This document shows, piece by piece, positions 11,286 to 23,091 of a stretch of 64,000 nucleotides of DNA; position 1 is the first letter of the stretch, and every line of letters starts with the position of its first letter. Where the stretch lies: the NCBI GenBank assembly GCA_013146195.2, contig CM028377.1, forward strand, positions 27,820,428 to 27,884,427. Direction: 5' to 3'. Under the pieces are notes generated by a model, which saw only the letters and a program-made list of their open reading frames with translations, did not search any database and was not told the origin of the DNA. Source of the DNA: Codonopsis lanceolata (Eukaryota; Streptophyta; Magnoliopsida; Asterales; Campanulaceae). The translations under genes and the position numbers were made by a program.

Positions 11286-11593
11286 TCATGTCTACCCCCA
11301 CGTCCTGACAACCATTATTACTCTCACCGAGGTGGCTTATTGAGCTCCCTAAGGAGATATACCATGCTCGCTATGTACTTGGCCCCCAACAAACAAAGTT
11401 AGGGACTATCTTCTTGTCGTGCTCATCTTTCTTCCTGAGCATAGACTTCTGCCCGTTGTTCAACTAGTCGCTTATCCAAGATGGGTAAAGTGCTCTCGTG
11501 TCGAGCACATGCTTGTTCATGTGTCTTTCACGTGGCACCAAGCTCACACCAATGGCACGTGACAGTTATTTGGGCTCTTTGGGCATGACAGCT

Positions 11594-11838
11594 CATATAG
11601 TGTGAACCATTTCAAAATCATTGAGTTCATCTTTATTTATATTCTTACTTAACTGCATAGTTTACAAGCTTTCTGTCCCTAGCCTTTATTAAGATAGCTT
11701 CAAAGTTTTTCTGATAGCTCAAAGTTTGAAAAGTTGTTAGTAAACTTGAAAGAAACTTAACTAAAAGTTTTAAAGTGTACTCAAGTTATTCAACTCCAAC
11801 CCCCCTTCTAGCCTAGTACGTACCCTCTGGAACTAACA
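11594..11838 (+). repeat. Copia LTR 3' fragment, copy 1
   Basis: It resembles the last part of the LTR at 12975-14222: ATAGTGTGAACCAT-CAAAAT, then AACTGCATAGTTT, then AAAAGTTTTAAAGTGT and CAACCCCCCTTCTAGC, ending CTAACA. No internal region follows, so it is a truncated solo LTR. It recurs at 29088-29337. Confidence 0.65.
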
Positions 11839-11842
11839 ACTA

Positions 11843-12019
11843 CTCCCTTTTTTTCTAAATAATTGTCCTCTTACCAAACATTTTCTACAAAATTCAATTT
11901 ATGTCATATGCACGAAGAGATTAAAAGAAACTACACATTAAACTAACATTTATAATATAGTCAATTTTTTTTTAACGATGTACCGAATTAAATATGACGA
12001 TTATTTAGACCGGATGGAG
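11843..12019 (+). mobile_element. Stowaway-like MITE, copy 1
   Basis: A 177-bp element with terminal inverted repeats CTCCCTTTTTTTCTAAATAA and, at the other end, TTATTTAGACCGGATGGAG. It is flanked by TA on the left; the right side is TT here and TA in the second copy. The ends resemble the plant Stowaway consensus CTCCCTCCGT. It has no coding sequence, so it would need a Tc1/mariner transposase in trans. Confidence 0.75.
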
Positions 12020-12523
12020 TTTAATTTTCGAGGACGCTCAAGTTTCTTATTTTAATACAAACTTCTCAAACAAAACATCTCTCTATATAATAAGTTTCGA
12101 CTTTGAAGTTTGAACTTCTAAAAACGTTGAGAAATTGAATCAAACCCATCTTTTTAGAGTTTTGCACCGGAATATAATTCCATGTCTTTACAACTTCTAA
12201 CACACACACTTACTCACATAATGATGCCCATATGTTTACAGTTTAAATCGTGAACCGTAACCGTTTCTCAACCGTGTTAGAGAGAAACCGTTGAACATGA
12301 ACCAGATTCGAACCGTCACCTATGGTCCGAATTATTCCTGAATCTCAACAATTGGTTTTGAAACGCTAAACCTGAACTGTCTGAACCTTTGAACCGGTCA
12401 AAATTCAAAAACAAAATTCAAAAGTTTGATGTGGGCAGTTTGGGCAGCCTTGTGCAACTGTCAAGTGACCGTTTTTGGTCCAAAAAAATGTGTTTTTTGT
12501 GTTTTTTTCTTCATTTCTTAGTC

Positions 12524-12660
12524 TATAAATACCCACTCTCATCTTCAATTTTTTTTCCATATTTGCTACTCTTCATCACTCTAATTCTCTCAAGTTATCA
12601 ACTCTGAAATCTCTTCATCTCTCAATTCTCAAGCTTCCAAGTTCCAAATTAATTGTAAGT
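12524..12660 (+). promoter_or_regulatory. Promoter-like TATA box, CT-rich leader and splice donor, copy 1
   Basis: TATAAATA at 12524-12531 is followed by a C/T-rich leader (CTCTCATC..., CTCTTCATCTCTCAATTCTC) and then AATTGTAAGTTT, a good plant 5' splice donor. Upstream, 12240-12400 is rich in repeated AACCGT/GAACC words, like subterminal repeats of hAT elements. This may be the 5' end of a hAT gene, but no transposase follows in either copy. The call is tentative. Confidence 0.35.
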
Positions 12661-12974
12661 TTACTTATTAATTTTTATTAGTTACATTTTAATTATCTAT
12701 AATATTGATCTAAAACGTTTATATTTATCTCTAATATCATTAAGTACTATATAATTTTTATTAATTATGTATTACTATTATTATACTTACTATCAATTAA
12801 TTACTATCCCTTTTTATTATACATTATTGTATACTTCTATACTTACTTTAAAAATACTTTATACACCCATACTTACTGTAAAATTATTTTTACAATCTAT
12901 AAATTAAATTTATACATTTTCATTTATACTACAAAAAGAAAATGTCTTTTTCCTTATCCCGTTAGGAGAGGGCA
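12660..12974. other. AT-rich stretch without genes (copy 1)
   Basis: AT-rich sequence with short TTATTAATT and TACTTA runs, compatible with an intron after the donor-like site near 12654. I see no coding sequence in it. It ends at the Copia insertion point (GGGCA, 12970-12974). Confidence 0.5.
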
Positions 12975-14222
12975 TGTTGATTCTTATGTTAAATTTATAT
13001 CTGATCAGTACATTACATTAGTTTTATACTTCAGTGGCTAATCGGGTTGCGTATCGATTAGCGTGGCAACTGTGTATAGAACTTTGCCTTGTATAGTTTT
13101 TGTAGGACTTTTTCAGCGGAAGACCCCTTCTCGGCTTCAGGAAGACCCGCCAAAGCCTAAGATCGGTAGACCTCGTGTCCACGATCGCTTCTACGTGTCC
13201 TCTCAGTGAAAGCTAGGCGGATTAATTCAAACTTATTTCCATATATTATTTGAATTAATCCAAGTCATTCACGACATGTCAAGCGGTAGAAAGCAACTTT
13301 CCGAAAAGCGAGGAATACTTTTCGCCCTGAGCGATGAAAGAAAAAGCGTGTCCCTACTTTCAGCTTCATCTCGAGATCGACACCAAATCGCCCACCTTTT
13401 TGAAGATCTCGAAATGATTATACGCTCTAGATATCTGTGAAGACGAAATTCCTTGATCGACTGACCCCATGCATTTAATGCATTTATGAAAAGAGCCGTT
13501 GAAGTCTTCGTCCTCTCCAACGGATTCTTTTGAGATGCACTGCTATAAATACGCCATTGAAGCTGGAACAAAAGACAAGCTGCAGAATCAATCGAACACT
13601 TAAAGAATTGCTCTGAATCTACACAACTCCAAGTCTTTCAGTTCAGTGCATTCAATAGATCCCTAACAGATCTAGAAGTCCTCGTCAACAACAAGAAGCT
13701 GCTCATCAACATTTATTGCTTTATTCTTCTTGTTGTTAACTTCCATTAACTATACTTGCACAAATTAAATATCTTGTATTTACAGATATTTAATTCCCTA
13801 GACCCAAACACAAGTCAATATTTTGTACACGATCCATTAGGGATATTCTTTGTAATTGATCTAAGTGGAAAACATAGTGCACAATTTAAATCCAAGGTTG
13901 ACTGCCTTGGTGGTGGACGTAGCACTCATTATAGTGTGAACCATCCCAAAATACTTGTGTTATTTCTTACTGTCTGTCTATTTATTTGAACTGCATAGTT
14001 TCATTGTTTATATTATCCATTTCAGCAGAACTTAAGTAATCTGTAAAGGTCTACCAGTAGTCCTTATCGGCGGACTGAACAATTGTCTTGAAGGTCTTCC
14101 GCTACTTGACTCTTTTCATTTATTGCAAGTAACTTTCAAGGAACTTACTTAAAAGTTTTAAAGTGTTAATAAGCTATTCAACCCCCCCTTCTAGCTTATT
14201 ATTGTGCTCATTGGGACCCACA
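12975..14222 (+). repeat. Copia 5' LTR
   Basis: 1248 bp from TGTTGATTCTTATG to GGGACCCACA, followed by the primer binding site. Preceding bases are GGGCA. It is homologous to the LTRs at 1076-2312 (close) and 41313-42535 (more distant). Confidence 0.85.
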
Positions 14223-14223
14223 A

Positions 14224-14236
14224 TTGGTATCAGAGC
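14224..14236 (+). other. Primer binding site (tRNA-Met type)
   Basis: TTGGTATCAGAGC directly after the LTR, the same as at 1074-1062 on the other strand. Confidence 0.9.
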
Positions 14237-14291
14237 CTTACTCTTCGAAAACAAGTTTTTCCAAGATTAAACTCTTGAGAGATACGACATA

Positions 14292-16054
14292 ATGGCACAA
14301 ACACACTATATGCTGCCTACATCTAATGCTAACCACGTCCCAATATTGGACGAAGGTCATTTTGATGTATGGAAGGATAAAGTAATGAGATTCATGAACT
14401 CTATTGACAACAGGTTATGGAAATGTGTCACTGCAGGTCAACATGTACCAATGAAGGCCAATCTTCTAGCCTCCATCGCTGGGAACCCTGCAGAAGTTCC
14501 AAAAGAAGAATCAGAATGGACAGATGACGATAGAAAGCTGGTAGAACTTGACAACGTAAAGCAATCAATATAATCACCACTCTCTAGACACAAGCACCTA
14601 CCAAAGAAGTGATTCGATGTACAACCGCGAAAAGAGATGTGGGAAGCTCTTGTAGAATACTTGGAAGGAGACCAAGACACAAGAGACATTTAAAATATAC
14701 ATACATCCAAATAGCAGCTTGATTCTTTCAAAAAGGATCCTAAGGAAACCTTGAGACAAGCATACGATCGATTCAGTGAGGTAATAAATAGTTGCTTTTC
14801 TCTTGGTAAAACGTATGACAAAAAGGAAATGAACATGAGGTTTCTAGGCTCTCTAGGTAGCTTATGGCATGTGAAGACCACGACTATGAAAGAATCTAAG
14901 AACTTAAACGAGATGACTCTTCGTAGTCTCTACGCAAGTTTAAAGGTTTATGAACTTGAAGTTAATCAAGCTCTAGAGCAAGACAAACAGTTCAGAACTG
15001 TGTCTTTGCCAGCCATGGTCCAAGAAGAAATCATTGTTGAAAACAAACCTTCTACTTCTTCCAGTGAAAATGATTTTTTATCTGATGAACAATTTGCTAT
15101 GTTTGTTAAACGTTTTCAAAAATTTGCAAAATATGGAAGGAAGAACACTCACCAACAACCTTTCAGGAAGATTGGTGAAAGCTCATCTAAGGAAGAGCTT
15201 GTGTGTTATAACCGTAGAAAACCGGTCATTTTGCCTCAAAATGTCCTAAGCCAAAATTTGAAGCATACCGAAAACCCTCTTAGAAAATTTCAAAACAAAA
15301 GGGTATGTTGGTCAAGACATAGAAGATAAACAAGTTGCTACATGGTTTGAGACCGATTCGTAAGAGGAGGAAGAGGATTGTGAGCAAGCTAACATATGCT
15401 TAATAGCTCATGATTCATGCCCTACCTATGACTCAAAATGAAGTTGTAGTTTCACCAAGTCCTTGGACAAAAATGAAACCAACGTTGATAGTTTCAAGAA
15501 GGAAGAACTTCTCAAGGATAATCGATATGCTTGAAGAATTTAATTCCTTTAGAGTAGCCTATGTTAAAGCGGCCAAGAACTGTGAGAAACTCGGTGAGAA
15601 ATCTTTGATGGCGCTTGAGATTCAAACTCTCAATAGTTGTCAACAAGAGAGTATCAAACTGAAGGAAGAAAACAAATTCCTCCATGACAAAATTGACTGT
15701 CTGACTGAGCACATCAAAGGACTTGACCTAGAGAAAATTGCCTTGCAAAAGACAATTGACTCCTGGAATAGCTCCAAGGATGCATTTGAAGAAATCCTTT
15801 CAAGCCAAAAATCTAGCAATGATAAAACATGCATAGGATATTCAGATGTGTCTCTTCCGACAATCTCCAAAGAGAAAGGTGAATCCTCCAAAACTGCTAA
15901 TGATATATCTTTCTCTAAACAGACATTTGGAAATATAGGGAAACAAGGCCTTGGTTATTCAAGTGTTCCCTACGTTTACCCTAAAGCTCAGAAAGGAAAA
16001 GCCAAAATGACTGATTCAAATGAGAAACCTGAGAAGGTAACGGTAGAGAAGTGA
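14292..16054 (+). pseudogene. Copia gag with coiled-coil extension, frameshifted
   Basis: Starts MAQTHYMLPTSNANHVPILD. The first frame breaks after about 93 codons (14573), where extra bases follow LVELDN. Another frame resumes at 14751 (MRQAYDRFSEVINSC). The zinc knuckle near 15200 is damaged: it reads CYNRRKPV, with the second Cys lost and a frame change after it, while the copy at 64-105 keeps all four ligands. A long C-terminal frame (15410-16054) is rich in L, K and E with heptad-like spacing (SIKLKEENKFLHDKIDCLTE), a predicted coiled coil. The large gag with this extension points to the SIRE/Maximus lineage. Because of the breaks it cannot yield a full Gag. Confidence 0.8.
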
Positions 16055-16476
16055 AGCTCACCGACATATGCCAAGCCAAGGCAAAGTCCGCCGACGGTAG
16101 ACCTACTAAACCTCTAGGTAACTATCAAGTTTGTCTATGAAACAGCAAAGTCGCTTATCGTTGAAGGTAAACTTAAAGGTATTCTACCGAATCCTCCCGA
16201 AAAGGTTTTCAACAGAAAAGCTAAAGCTAAGTCTGTTGGTAACCTACCTAGGAAGATTCGAAAGAAACCAATTAAGTCTACCGTCAACAAGCAAGCTGAA
16301 CCAAAAATGGATGTCAAGAAAAGGAATAATCATAAGCACTCTTCAGTTGAAGACTCTAACAGTTCTCTATGGACTTTCCATTTATGTCATTCTTGCCATT
16401 GCTTAGGCCATCCGGCACCGAATGCTGCTAAGGTTTACCCCAAGATCCGAGAGACCTAGTTCTCTCAAGGTCAAGC

Positions 16477-16916
16477 GTGTATGGGTTGCAAAGGTTGCTA
16501 ATCCTTAGGACCCATATAAAGGGTACCTTGTTTTGCTTTAACTCTTTTACAGAATGCTTCATGGCTATAGAATCGAAAACAAAGACATCTCGGTACCTAG
16601 ACAAGGGTCGTTCAAGACACATGACTGGAACAAGTCTTCTTACGTATATAGTGAAGCAAAAGGACCCACGGTTATTTTCGGAGACAATGCAAGAGGAAAG
16701 ACAATTGGATATGGCTCAATTACTAGAGGAAGTCTCTCCATCAACAAAGTTTCTCTAGTAAGTGGTTTAAAGCACAATCTTCTGAGCATATCACAATTCT
16801 GCGACAAAGGACTTCTATGCCAATTCAATTCAAATCGTTGCCTCATCAAAGACCGTGAATCATGCTCCACACATCGACCGGCAATAGACAAGGAAACGCC
16901 TATGTCGTGGACTTAA
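16477..16916 (+). pseudogene. Copia protease (retropepsin) region
   Basis: This aspartic protease would cleave the Gag-Pol polyprotein. The order VWVAKVANP, then YLDKGRSRHMTG, then GPTVIFGDNARGKT, then LVSGLKHNLLSISQFCD is the standard SIRE-type protease block. The active-site triplet is normally D-S-G; here it reads D-K-G, so catalysis is probably lost. The upstream and downstream parts lie in different frames (16477-16758 and 16554-16916), so the region is also frameshifted. Confidence 0.75.
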
Positions 16917-16919
16917 ATC

Positions 16920-17235
16920 TTCTAGGGAGATTCTCAAACTGTGTCTAGTAGCCAACAATGTTCGCGACAACAATGGCTATAGCTGCCTCCACCTCAACTT
17001 CAAGCACCTCTCCAAGCTCTCCAAAAATGGGTATGTCAAAGGTCTACCTACGATGTCGCCGATCATGACGTAAGTTGTAAAGCTTGTCAACTAGGAAAAC
17101 TTCCCAAGTCTTCCTTCAAAAGAAAGTTTGTTTTATCAACAAACGCACCTCTTCAACTCGCATATGGATCTCTTTGGACCTATTACTACGCCCAAGTATT
17201 TCGGGAGACAAGTACACTTGTAGTTTTGTAGTTGA
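16920..17235 (+). pseudogene. Copia GAG-pre-integrase / integrase start, truncated
   Basis: Broken frames give SCKACQLGKLPKSSFK and DLFGPITTP, the zinc-binding pre-integrase end and the beginning of the integrase core (the first catalytic Asp lies in the DLFGP-type block). Reading stops at FVVDE, where the chromovirus LTR begins at 17236. The remaining DDE residues are absent from the window. Confidence 0.75.
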
Positions 17236-20200
17236 TGAGACGATTCCAGACGATCCCAAGGTCGTGCCAGGGGAACAAATAATAACACACAAATAGCAAA
17301 TAATGGGTAGGGCCATAACGGCGATACACCGATAACTCAAAACACATGCGGAAGCGAAATAAAATAAAGCAGTGGCGCCCGAGCTAACAAGCTCAAACTA
17401 AAACAACCAAAGAGATGATTAATCTCTCGGTCCGAAAATTCGATTCGCGTGCCGCAACATTGGGCACGTAGGACAAACTCCCTGTTATGCAATTCAAATA
17501 TTCAGCATAATATAAACCAAGTCATCGGCGAAACTACGGCCGGAACCCAACATTAAACTAAGTCTAAGACTCTAGTCTAACAACTCAACGGCTAAAAACA
17601 TGCCGGAGAACAAATATCAATTAAACTAGCAATATATCATGCTAAACATAAACACCAATTAACCACGCACGACTAAACCAGTCGGCTACCAACAAAATAA
17701 GTACTAACAGTTATAAGTACTAACAACAGAAAACATATGGAAGTTTAACTACCAATATACATCAAGCACAACCACCACCGGTTGGCTACCAAAAGAATAA
17801 GCTAACCACAATTACAATATTACAAACACATAAAGGTTTGCTACCCAATAATGAAGTTTACATAACTTCATTCTTCCCAACGACCTCACCAAAAGCAAAA
17901 TAAACATCTAAGTAGCAACCTTGTCCAAAAGACTTCCTTGCCAAAGTAACCTTCCTGATTTACTTGGATCCGCTCGCACGGCTCGGATCTAGGGAAAAAC
18001 AACCAACAAATAAAAGTAAGTCACAATGACTTAGTAAGTTACTAACCATAACTTCCTACCATGGCATAATGCTCAATTATAAAATATATCATGCTATTGT
18101 CATGAAACAACCTCATAATAAATCATGTATGGCATTCATGCTCAACATTAAATAAATATGTTATCTATTAAGTATAACATGTCATCATAAATCCATGTCA
18201 AGTCATTTTTGTCTTAACAATAATAATTTATACCTTTGGCATAAAACAACATTCCCATAATATTCATGTGATAGCATATATGCTTAACAACATTAATCAA
18301 TATGTTATCTATTAAGTATAACATGTAAGGAATCAAAACAAACATCATATCATATCCAAATTCACCAAGCACATTATTCACTTAAGCACTTGTGAAACAA
18401 TTCATATATATAAGGGATATGATACCATTACCAAGATTCCTCCGCGGGTGTCGCTCCTGCAAAAACACGTGCAAAACCCTTATGTGCCCTCGATATCCCT
18501 CTCGTAGATATCGACGTCCCCGAGACAACTCTCCGCTCGAGTTCCATAGTTATCAAAGTCATGTGTATTACTACAACTAAGATAAACTACTTCCCCACCG
18601 TGGCCATCGATGGAGGGGGTGTGCAACCACGGCGATACATCGCGATCACGAACCCCATAATTCGTGAGGCGATGTATCAACCCACCAAAGACTCAGGACG
18701 CCATGGACTCAAAACCCAAGCACAAGTAATATATACTCATATGCTCAAAACAAGTAGGTAAACACTCTACCAACAAACTAGTCATGCAATTCATCCACAA
18801 CTAGCATAAATATCACAACCGAGAATCATATAAGCTCTCATAATCAAGTGTGCTTCACACACCTTAAAACTTCTTGGAGGCTCGACCTCCATGAATTCTA
18901 CCCAAGAATCCGTAGGACTTAAAATCATAGTTCCTAGGATTCAAACTAACCCAAAGGTTAACTCCGTTGAGTTCAATCTAAGTTTTCCGAAATTTCAAGG
19001 AATAGAAGCTTAGGCTTCATCATCCCCCTAAGTTCATATCTATCGTCAAAACCATAAACCCGACGATCAATAAACTCACATAAACCCCACAAAATAATTA
19101 ACAAGGTAACTTAGAACAACTTAGCCATCTTGGTTATAAATTTATTCAAGTCACCATACCCACAAATAATTTCCAATTTGCGATTAATTCACACAATATG
19201 GTTTAATATGCTCTACTAAACATATAAAACATTTTAATCATGCTCACATCAATAATTTTGCAAGCTAATCAAAATTAGGGCAAGACACCCTCCAAGCATC
19301 TCAACCAAACCAACATTGATCCACATTATCAATCAACATAAACAAGTTCAATAGGCTAGTTAGAGCATGAATTTTACATATATCATGGTCTCACATAGGT
19401 CAATCGAGTTCTATCGTTCAATTGAAAAACCTAGGGTTCATACATCTTCTACAACCCTAACAATGGCTTCGATTGACCTCAAATACCACAAATGGTTGTT
19501 TCCCTAGGGTCAATGGAGCTCAAAAATCAAGGGAAGAGAGGTAGAAACTTACCCGAACTCAGCCCTACAAACTGCCCAAAACCGAACTCAAACATGAAGC
19601 CGTTTCTTCCCATTCCGCTCTCTTCAATCTTGCGGGTTAGATGGAGAAGAAGACTCCCAGCTATGGCTTCCAAGCTTAGCCCCTTGAAGCCCTAGAATCG
19701 CCTCCTCTCAAGCCCTCTCTCACGAGTTTCTTGACTGCTCGCAGAAGACGCAAAGGAGAAGACGCAAACTGACCGGCCAAATGAATAAAAGAGTGCGGCT
19801 GTTTGCTTTTATATGAGGGATTAATTCCCTTTAATCAAGTCACTAATTACCCCCAAACCTCTTAATAGATGATTAGGATTAGTATTAGGCTAATTAAGTG
19901 AGTTTAGGATAGGTTTAAATTGAGTTTAATAGGCAAAATGTTCGGACAGCGCACAAACCGAACCAAAAATCCCGTAAGCTGATTCTAGACCCTTGCGGTC
20001 GCATCCCTATTGCTTGATGTGAGCGCATCAAGCTGTCTCCAGCATTCCAGCTTTTCTCGCTTCCTTGCTCGGTCCCGGACTCTCCCGTATGCAATCTCGA
20101 GTCCTTCCAAGCCAAAAATGGTCTATTAAACAACCTTAATAACCTCCAAACAATAACCAAAGCAATCAAGTCTCAAAACCCAACAAAACATGGCCAAGAA

Positions 20201-20553
20201 CTCAGGCAGAACTCGCCCGAACGACGACCGGAAAAGTCAAACTGAAAAGGGTTTTCGCTAGAATCAAACTAGCAACCAAACCGACGATGCAACAAGCATC
20301 TAACCAACATCCAAGGCGTGTTAATGATGTTTTAAATGCCTTCTAACAATTATCCATGTGATTACAACATAAATCACAAACTCGAGATTCAAAGTATCTC
20401 GCGAAAGAAAAATGCGTACGTGCATCTCAAACAACGCCAATGATCATGCTATTGACTCTAAACATATACGGGAGCTAAATAAACATATTCATGATGATAA
20501 TAAGTATAGGAATCAATGCATAACACATGCAACCAACATTTCAGGGTTTTACA
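17236..20553 (-). repeat. Chromovirus 3' LTR (3.3 kb)
   Basis: On the minus strand it runs from TGTAAAACCCTGAAATG (20553) to ATCGTCTCA (17236), 3318 bp. It is homologous to the plus-strand LTR at 24275-27573; for example 18590-18680 pairs with 26520-26640 (inverted), sharing blocks around GTGGCCATCGATGG/GTTGGCCACAGGTGG. I see no gene in it. The long length fits the Tekay/Del type of chromovirus. Confidence 0.8.
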
Positions 20554-21029
20554 TTCTCCCCTACTATAAGGAATTTAGCCCCTAAATTCTTACCGTAGTC
20601 ATCAAACAAATGAGGATATTTCTCTCGCATCTCCAACTCGGTCTCCCAAGTTGCTTCCTCGATCTCGTGATTCTTCCAAAGAACTTTCACCAACGGAATT
20701 TTCTTGCTCCTAAACACTTGCTCTTTAGTGTCAAGTATCTTTACCGGCTGCTCAACATAAGACAAGTCCGGCTGAAAAGAAATCTCCTCGTACTCAAGAA
20801 CATGGGAATCATCCTTAAGATATTTCCGAAGCATAGAGACATGAAATACATTATGGATCTCTGACAAGGACGGCGGTAAGGCCACCCTGTATGCCAAACT
20901 CCCAACTCGCTCCAGAATCTCAAAAGGTCCAACAAACCTCGGTGATAGTTTCCCTTTCTTTCCAAATCTCTTGGTACCCCTTCTAGGCGATACCTTAAGA
21001 AACACAAAGTCTCCAACCTGAAACTCCAA
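20541..21029 (-). pseudogene. Chromovirus integrase C-terminus with chromodomain-like end
   Basis: A 162-codon open stretch starts with MEFQVGDFVFLKVSPRRGTK, the GPY/F-type module, then LSPRFVGPFEILERVG. NVFHVSMLRKYL follows, and the chromodomain-like tail has VKVLWKNHEIEEATWE. Chromodomains tether the integrase to modified histones and direct insertion to heterochromatin. The stop codon lies about 10 bp inside the LTR, as is usual for these elements. This segment is intact, but the frames upstream are broken. Confidence 0.85.
20554..20566 (-). other. Polypurine tract of minus-strand chromovirus
   Basis: Minus strand reads TAGTAGGGGAGAA directly before the LTR start, the primer for plus-strand synthesis. 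Confidence 0.75.
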
Positions 21030-21054
21030 ATCTCTCCTTCTATTATCCGCGTAG

Positions 21055-21779
21055 CTACCGACTTTGAGCGGTGAGCAATCTATCTCGAATTATCTTCACA
21101 CTCTCAATGCATCTTGAACAATCTGAAACCCCATAATTTTGCTTCTCCAACCTCGTCCCAGAAATAGGAGATCTACATCTCCTCCCATAAAAGAGCCTCA
21201 TACGGTGCCATCTCGATGCTCGACCGTAACTATTGTTGTACGCAACTCCGCCAAAGGAAGATGTGTATCCCAACTCCCTTAAAATCAATCGCATAAGCCC
21301 GCAACATATCCTCAAGTATTCAATCGTTCTCTGATCGTCCGTCTCTGATCGAGGGAAAAGTCAGATTAAAATTCAACTTGGTCCCCATAGCCTCTTGCAA
21401 AGCCCGCCAAAACCCTGATAAACCTCGGATCCCGGCCGAAACAATACTAACTGAACCCCGCAATCTAACAATCTCCTCAAGACATACCGCTAACTCCGAC
21501 TCAATGAATAAGTCATAGCAATCGGAATAAAATGGCCGACTTCGTGAGCCGATCAACAACAACCCAAACGGCATCAAAACCTCTACGAGTACGTGAAATC
21601 CCGAAACAAAGTCCATCAACATGTTCCCATTTCCACTCCCAATATCCAACGGCTGAACAATCCCGCAGGTCTTTGGTGTTCGCCTTTACCGCCGACAAGT
21701 GAGACATCTCGACACATAATTCGCTATCTCGCCGCTTCATGCCACTCCACCAAAATTGTTTCTTCAAATCTCTATACAT
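21055..21779 (-). pseudogene. Chromovirus integrase core, fragmented
   Basis: Several short minus-strand frames in succession show MYRDLKKQFWWSGMKRRD (zinc-binding N-terminal region), WEHVDGLCFGISRTRRGFDAVWVVVDRLTKSA (catalytic core start), and further on SYGRASRWHRMRLFYGRRCRSPI. At least three frame changes separate them. The family is certain from order and spacing. There is no functional protein. Confidence 0.8.
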
Positions 21780-21989
21780 TTATCACCCATACAAATGCGG
21801 TCCCTCATTTGAGTCAAATTTGTCATGGGCATAGCAACCTTCGAAAATCCCTCAATGAATCTCCGACACAACCCGCTAGCCTCAAGAAACTCCGTACTCA
21901 GCAACTATGGTCGCTCTCCTCCAATTCTGCTTCAACTTGGAAGGATCCATCATATCCCGGCACTAGAAACAACGTGCCCCAAGAATGAA

Positions 21990-22640
21990 ACCTCCTCTAG
22001 CCAAAAGCACACTTGCTAAACTTGGCGTAGAGTTGCCTCTCCCGAAGAATAGACAAAACCATCCGCAAATGTTGTGCATGCTCTTCCCGACTTAGAATAC
22101 ACAAGGATGTCGCCTATGAAACCACCACAAGCAATCAAGAAAATTATGAAATACCCGGTTCATTAAATCCATGAACACACAAGATTAGTAACCCGAATGG
22201 CATCACCATAAATTCATAATGCCCATATCTCGCGGCGAAAAGTCAGAAACATCTTCTGCTCTAACCTTCAACCGATGGTACCCAAATCTCAAGTCAAGTT
22301 TGGAATAAACCACCGATCTCTGCACTGATCAAACAACTCATCATATGTGTAATGGATACTTGTTCTTGATCGCTGTCTTGTTCAACTCTCGAGCATCGAT
22401 GCACAATCTAAGCTCCCATCTTTCTTCCTCACAAATAATACTCAAGCACCCTAAGGCGATACGCTTAGCTTGATAAAGCCAATGTCAAGGAGCCTTTTGT
22501 AACTGAACTTTCAACTCCTTTAATTCCATAGGTGCCATTCTATACGGCGCTCGAAATTGTGTAGTCCCTACAACAACTCAATACAAAATTCAATCTCTAT
22601 CCTGAGGCATCCCAAAATCCTTAGTGAAAACATCCGGAAA
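21990..22640 (-). pseudogene. Chromovirus reverse transcriptase, heavily decayed
   Basis: Pieces of the Gypsy RT can be read on the minus strand across frame changes and stops: EFPDVFTKD-GMP near 22630, APYRMAP near 22535, VRKKDGS and the LCIDARELN block near 22420, and PFG near 22200. No usable open frame remains, and the RNase H region between here and the integrase is missing or unrecognisable. Confidence 0.6.
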
Positions 22641-22738
22641 CTCACACACAATCGGTACATCTTCAAGATTAGAAGAAGAAACCCGCTTGTCCACTACGCA
22701 AGAAGATACCTCAGCACCCATGACACAGCTTCCTAGCC

Positions 22739-22981
22739 TTAAGCGGTAAATGACGCTGCAAAACCACTCGGTGCATTATCTCCCAAAAATACAAACTTAG
22801 GGAACGCGCAAAGCAAAGTTACCCTCCTTTTACTAAGGCAATTCACCAACGCATGATATGTGCTCAACCAATCCATACCAAGAATAACATCAAAATCACG
22901 AAGTGGTAACACCACCAACCGCATGCAACACATGTTTATCCACAAGTACACGCATGCTCTATAAATATCCGAAGTTAACAA
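22739..22981 (-). pseudogene. Chromovirus protease C-terminal region
   Basis: Reads PLRDFDVILGMDWLSTYHALV, the conserved end of a retropepsin-like RVP_2 domain in plant chromoviruses. The catalytic D-(S/T)-G triplet would lie upstream, beyond the N gap. It is partial. Confidence 0.75.
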
Positions 22982-22991
22982 ACATTCCCCA

Positions 22992-23091
22992 NNNNNNNNN
23001 NNNNNNNNNNNNNNNNNNNNNNNNNNNNNNNNNNNNNNNNNNNNNNNNNNNNNNNNNNNNNNNNNNNNNNNNNNNNNNNNNNNNNNNNNNN
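22992..23091. other. Scaffold gap of 100 N
   Basis: Exactly 100 N, the usual placeholder for a gap of unknown size. The chromovirus sequence on the left is on the minus strand and that on the right is on the plus strand, so order and orientation across the gap are uncertain. Confidence 0.95.

Larger units (their letters stand above)
10081..12974 (+). repeat. 2.9 kb direct duplication, copy 1
   Basis: This segment is repeated at 27577-30473 in the same orientation and almost base for base; I noticed roughly 35-40 single-base differences, mostly transitions, plus a longer C-run. It contains a Gypsy LTR end, a TRIM, a Copia LTR fragment, a Stowaway-like MITE and a promoter-like stretch. It has no gene. 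Copy 1 ends exactly at the Copia LTR that begins at 12975; copy 2 continues into unique sequence at that point. Confidence 0.9.
12975..17235 (+). mobile_element. Copia (SIRE-like) retrotransposon, 5' part, cut by chromovirus
   Basis: Plus-strand Copia of the same family as the one at 1-2312: 5' LTR, primer binding site, gag with a coiled-coil extension, protease and the start of integrase. The integrase is cut at 17235 by the 3' LTR of a minus-strand chromovirus. The remaining pol and the 3' LTR are not in the window. The other copy of the flanking 2.9 kb repeat has no Copia at this site, giving a candidate empty site. Confidence 0.85.
17236..22991 (-). mobile_element. Chromovirus (Ty3/Gypsy), 3' part, minus strand
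   Basis: Minus-strand Gypsy element: protease, degenerate RT, integrase and chromodomain-like end, polypurine tract and a 3.3 kb 3' LTR. It inserted in the Copia integrase. Its 5' part is lost in the N gap at 22992. The distance from protease to chromodomain (about 2.4 kb) is shorter than a full pol, so internal deletions exist. Confidence 0.8.

Noticed and set aside
10608..11402. Several open frames on both strands (and their copies at 28103-28897)
   Set aside because: They lie inside the TRIM terminal repeats and their flanks, have no protein motifs and recur only because the DNA is repeated.
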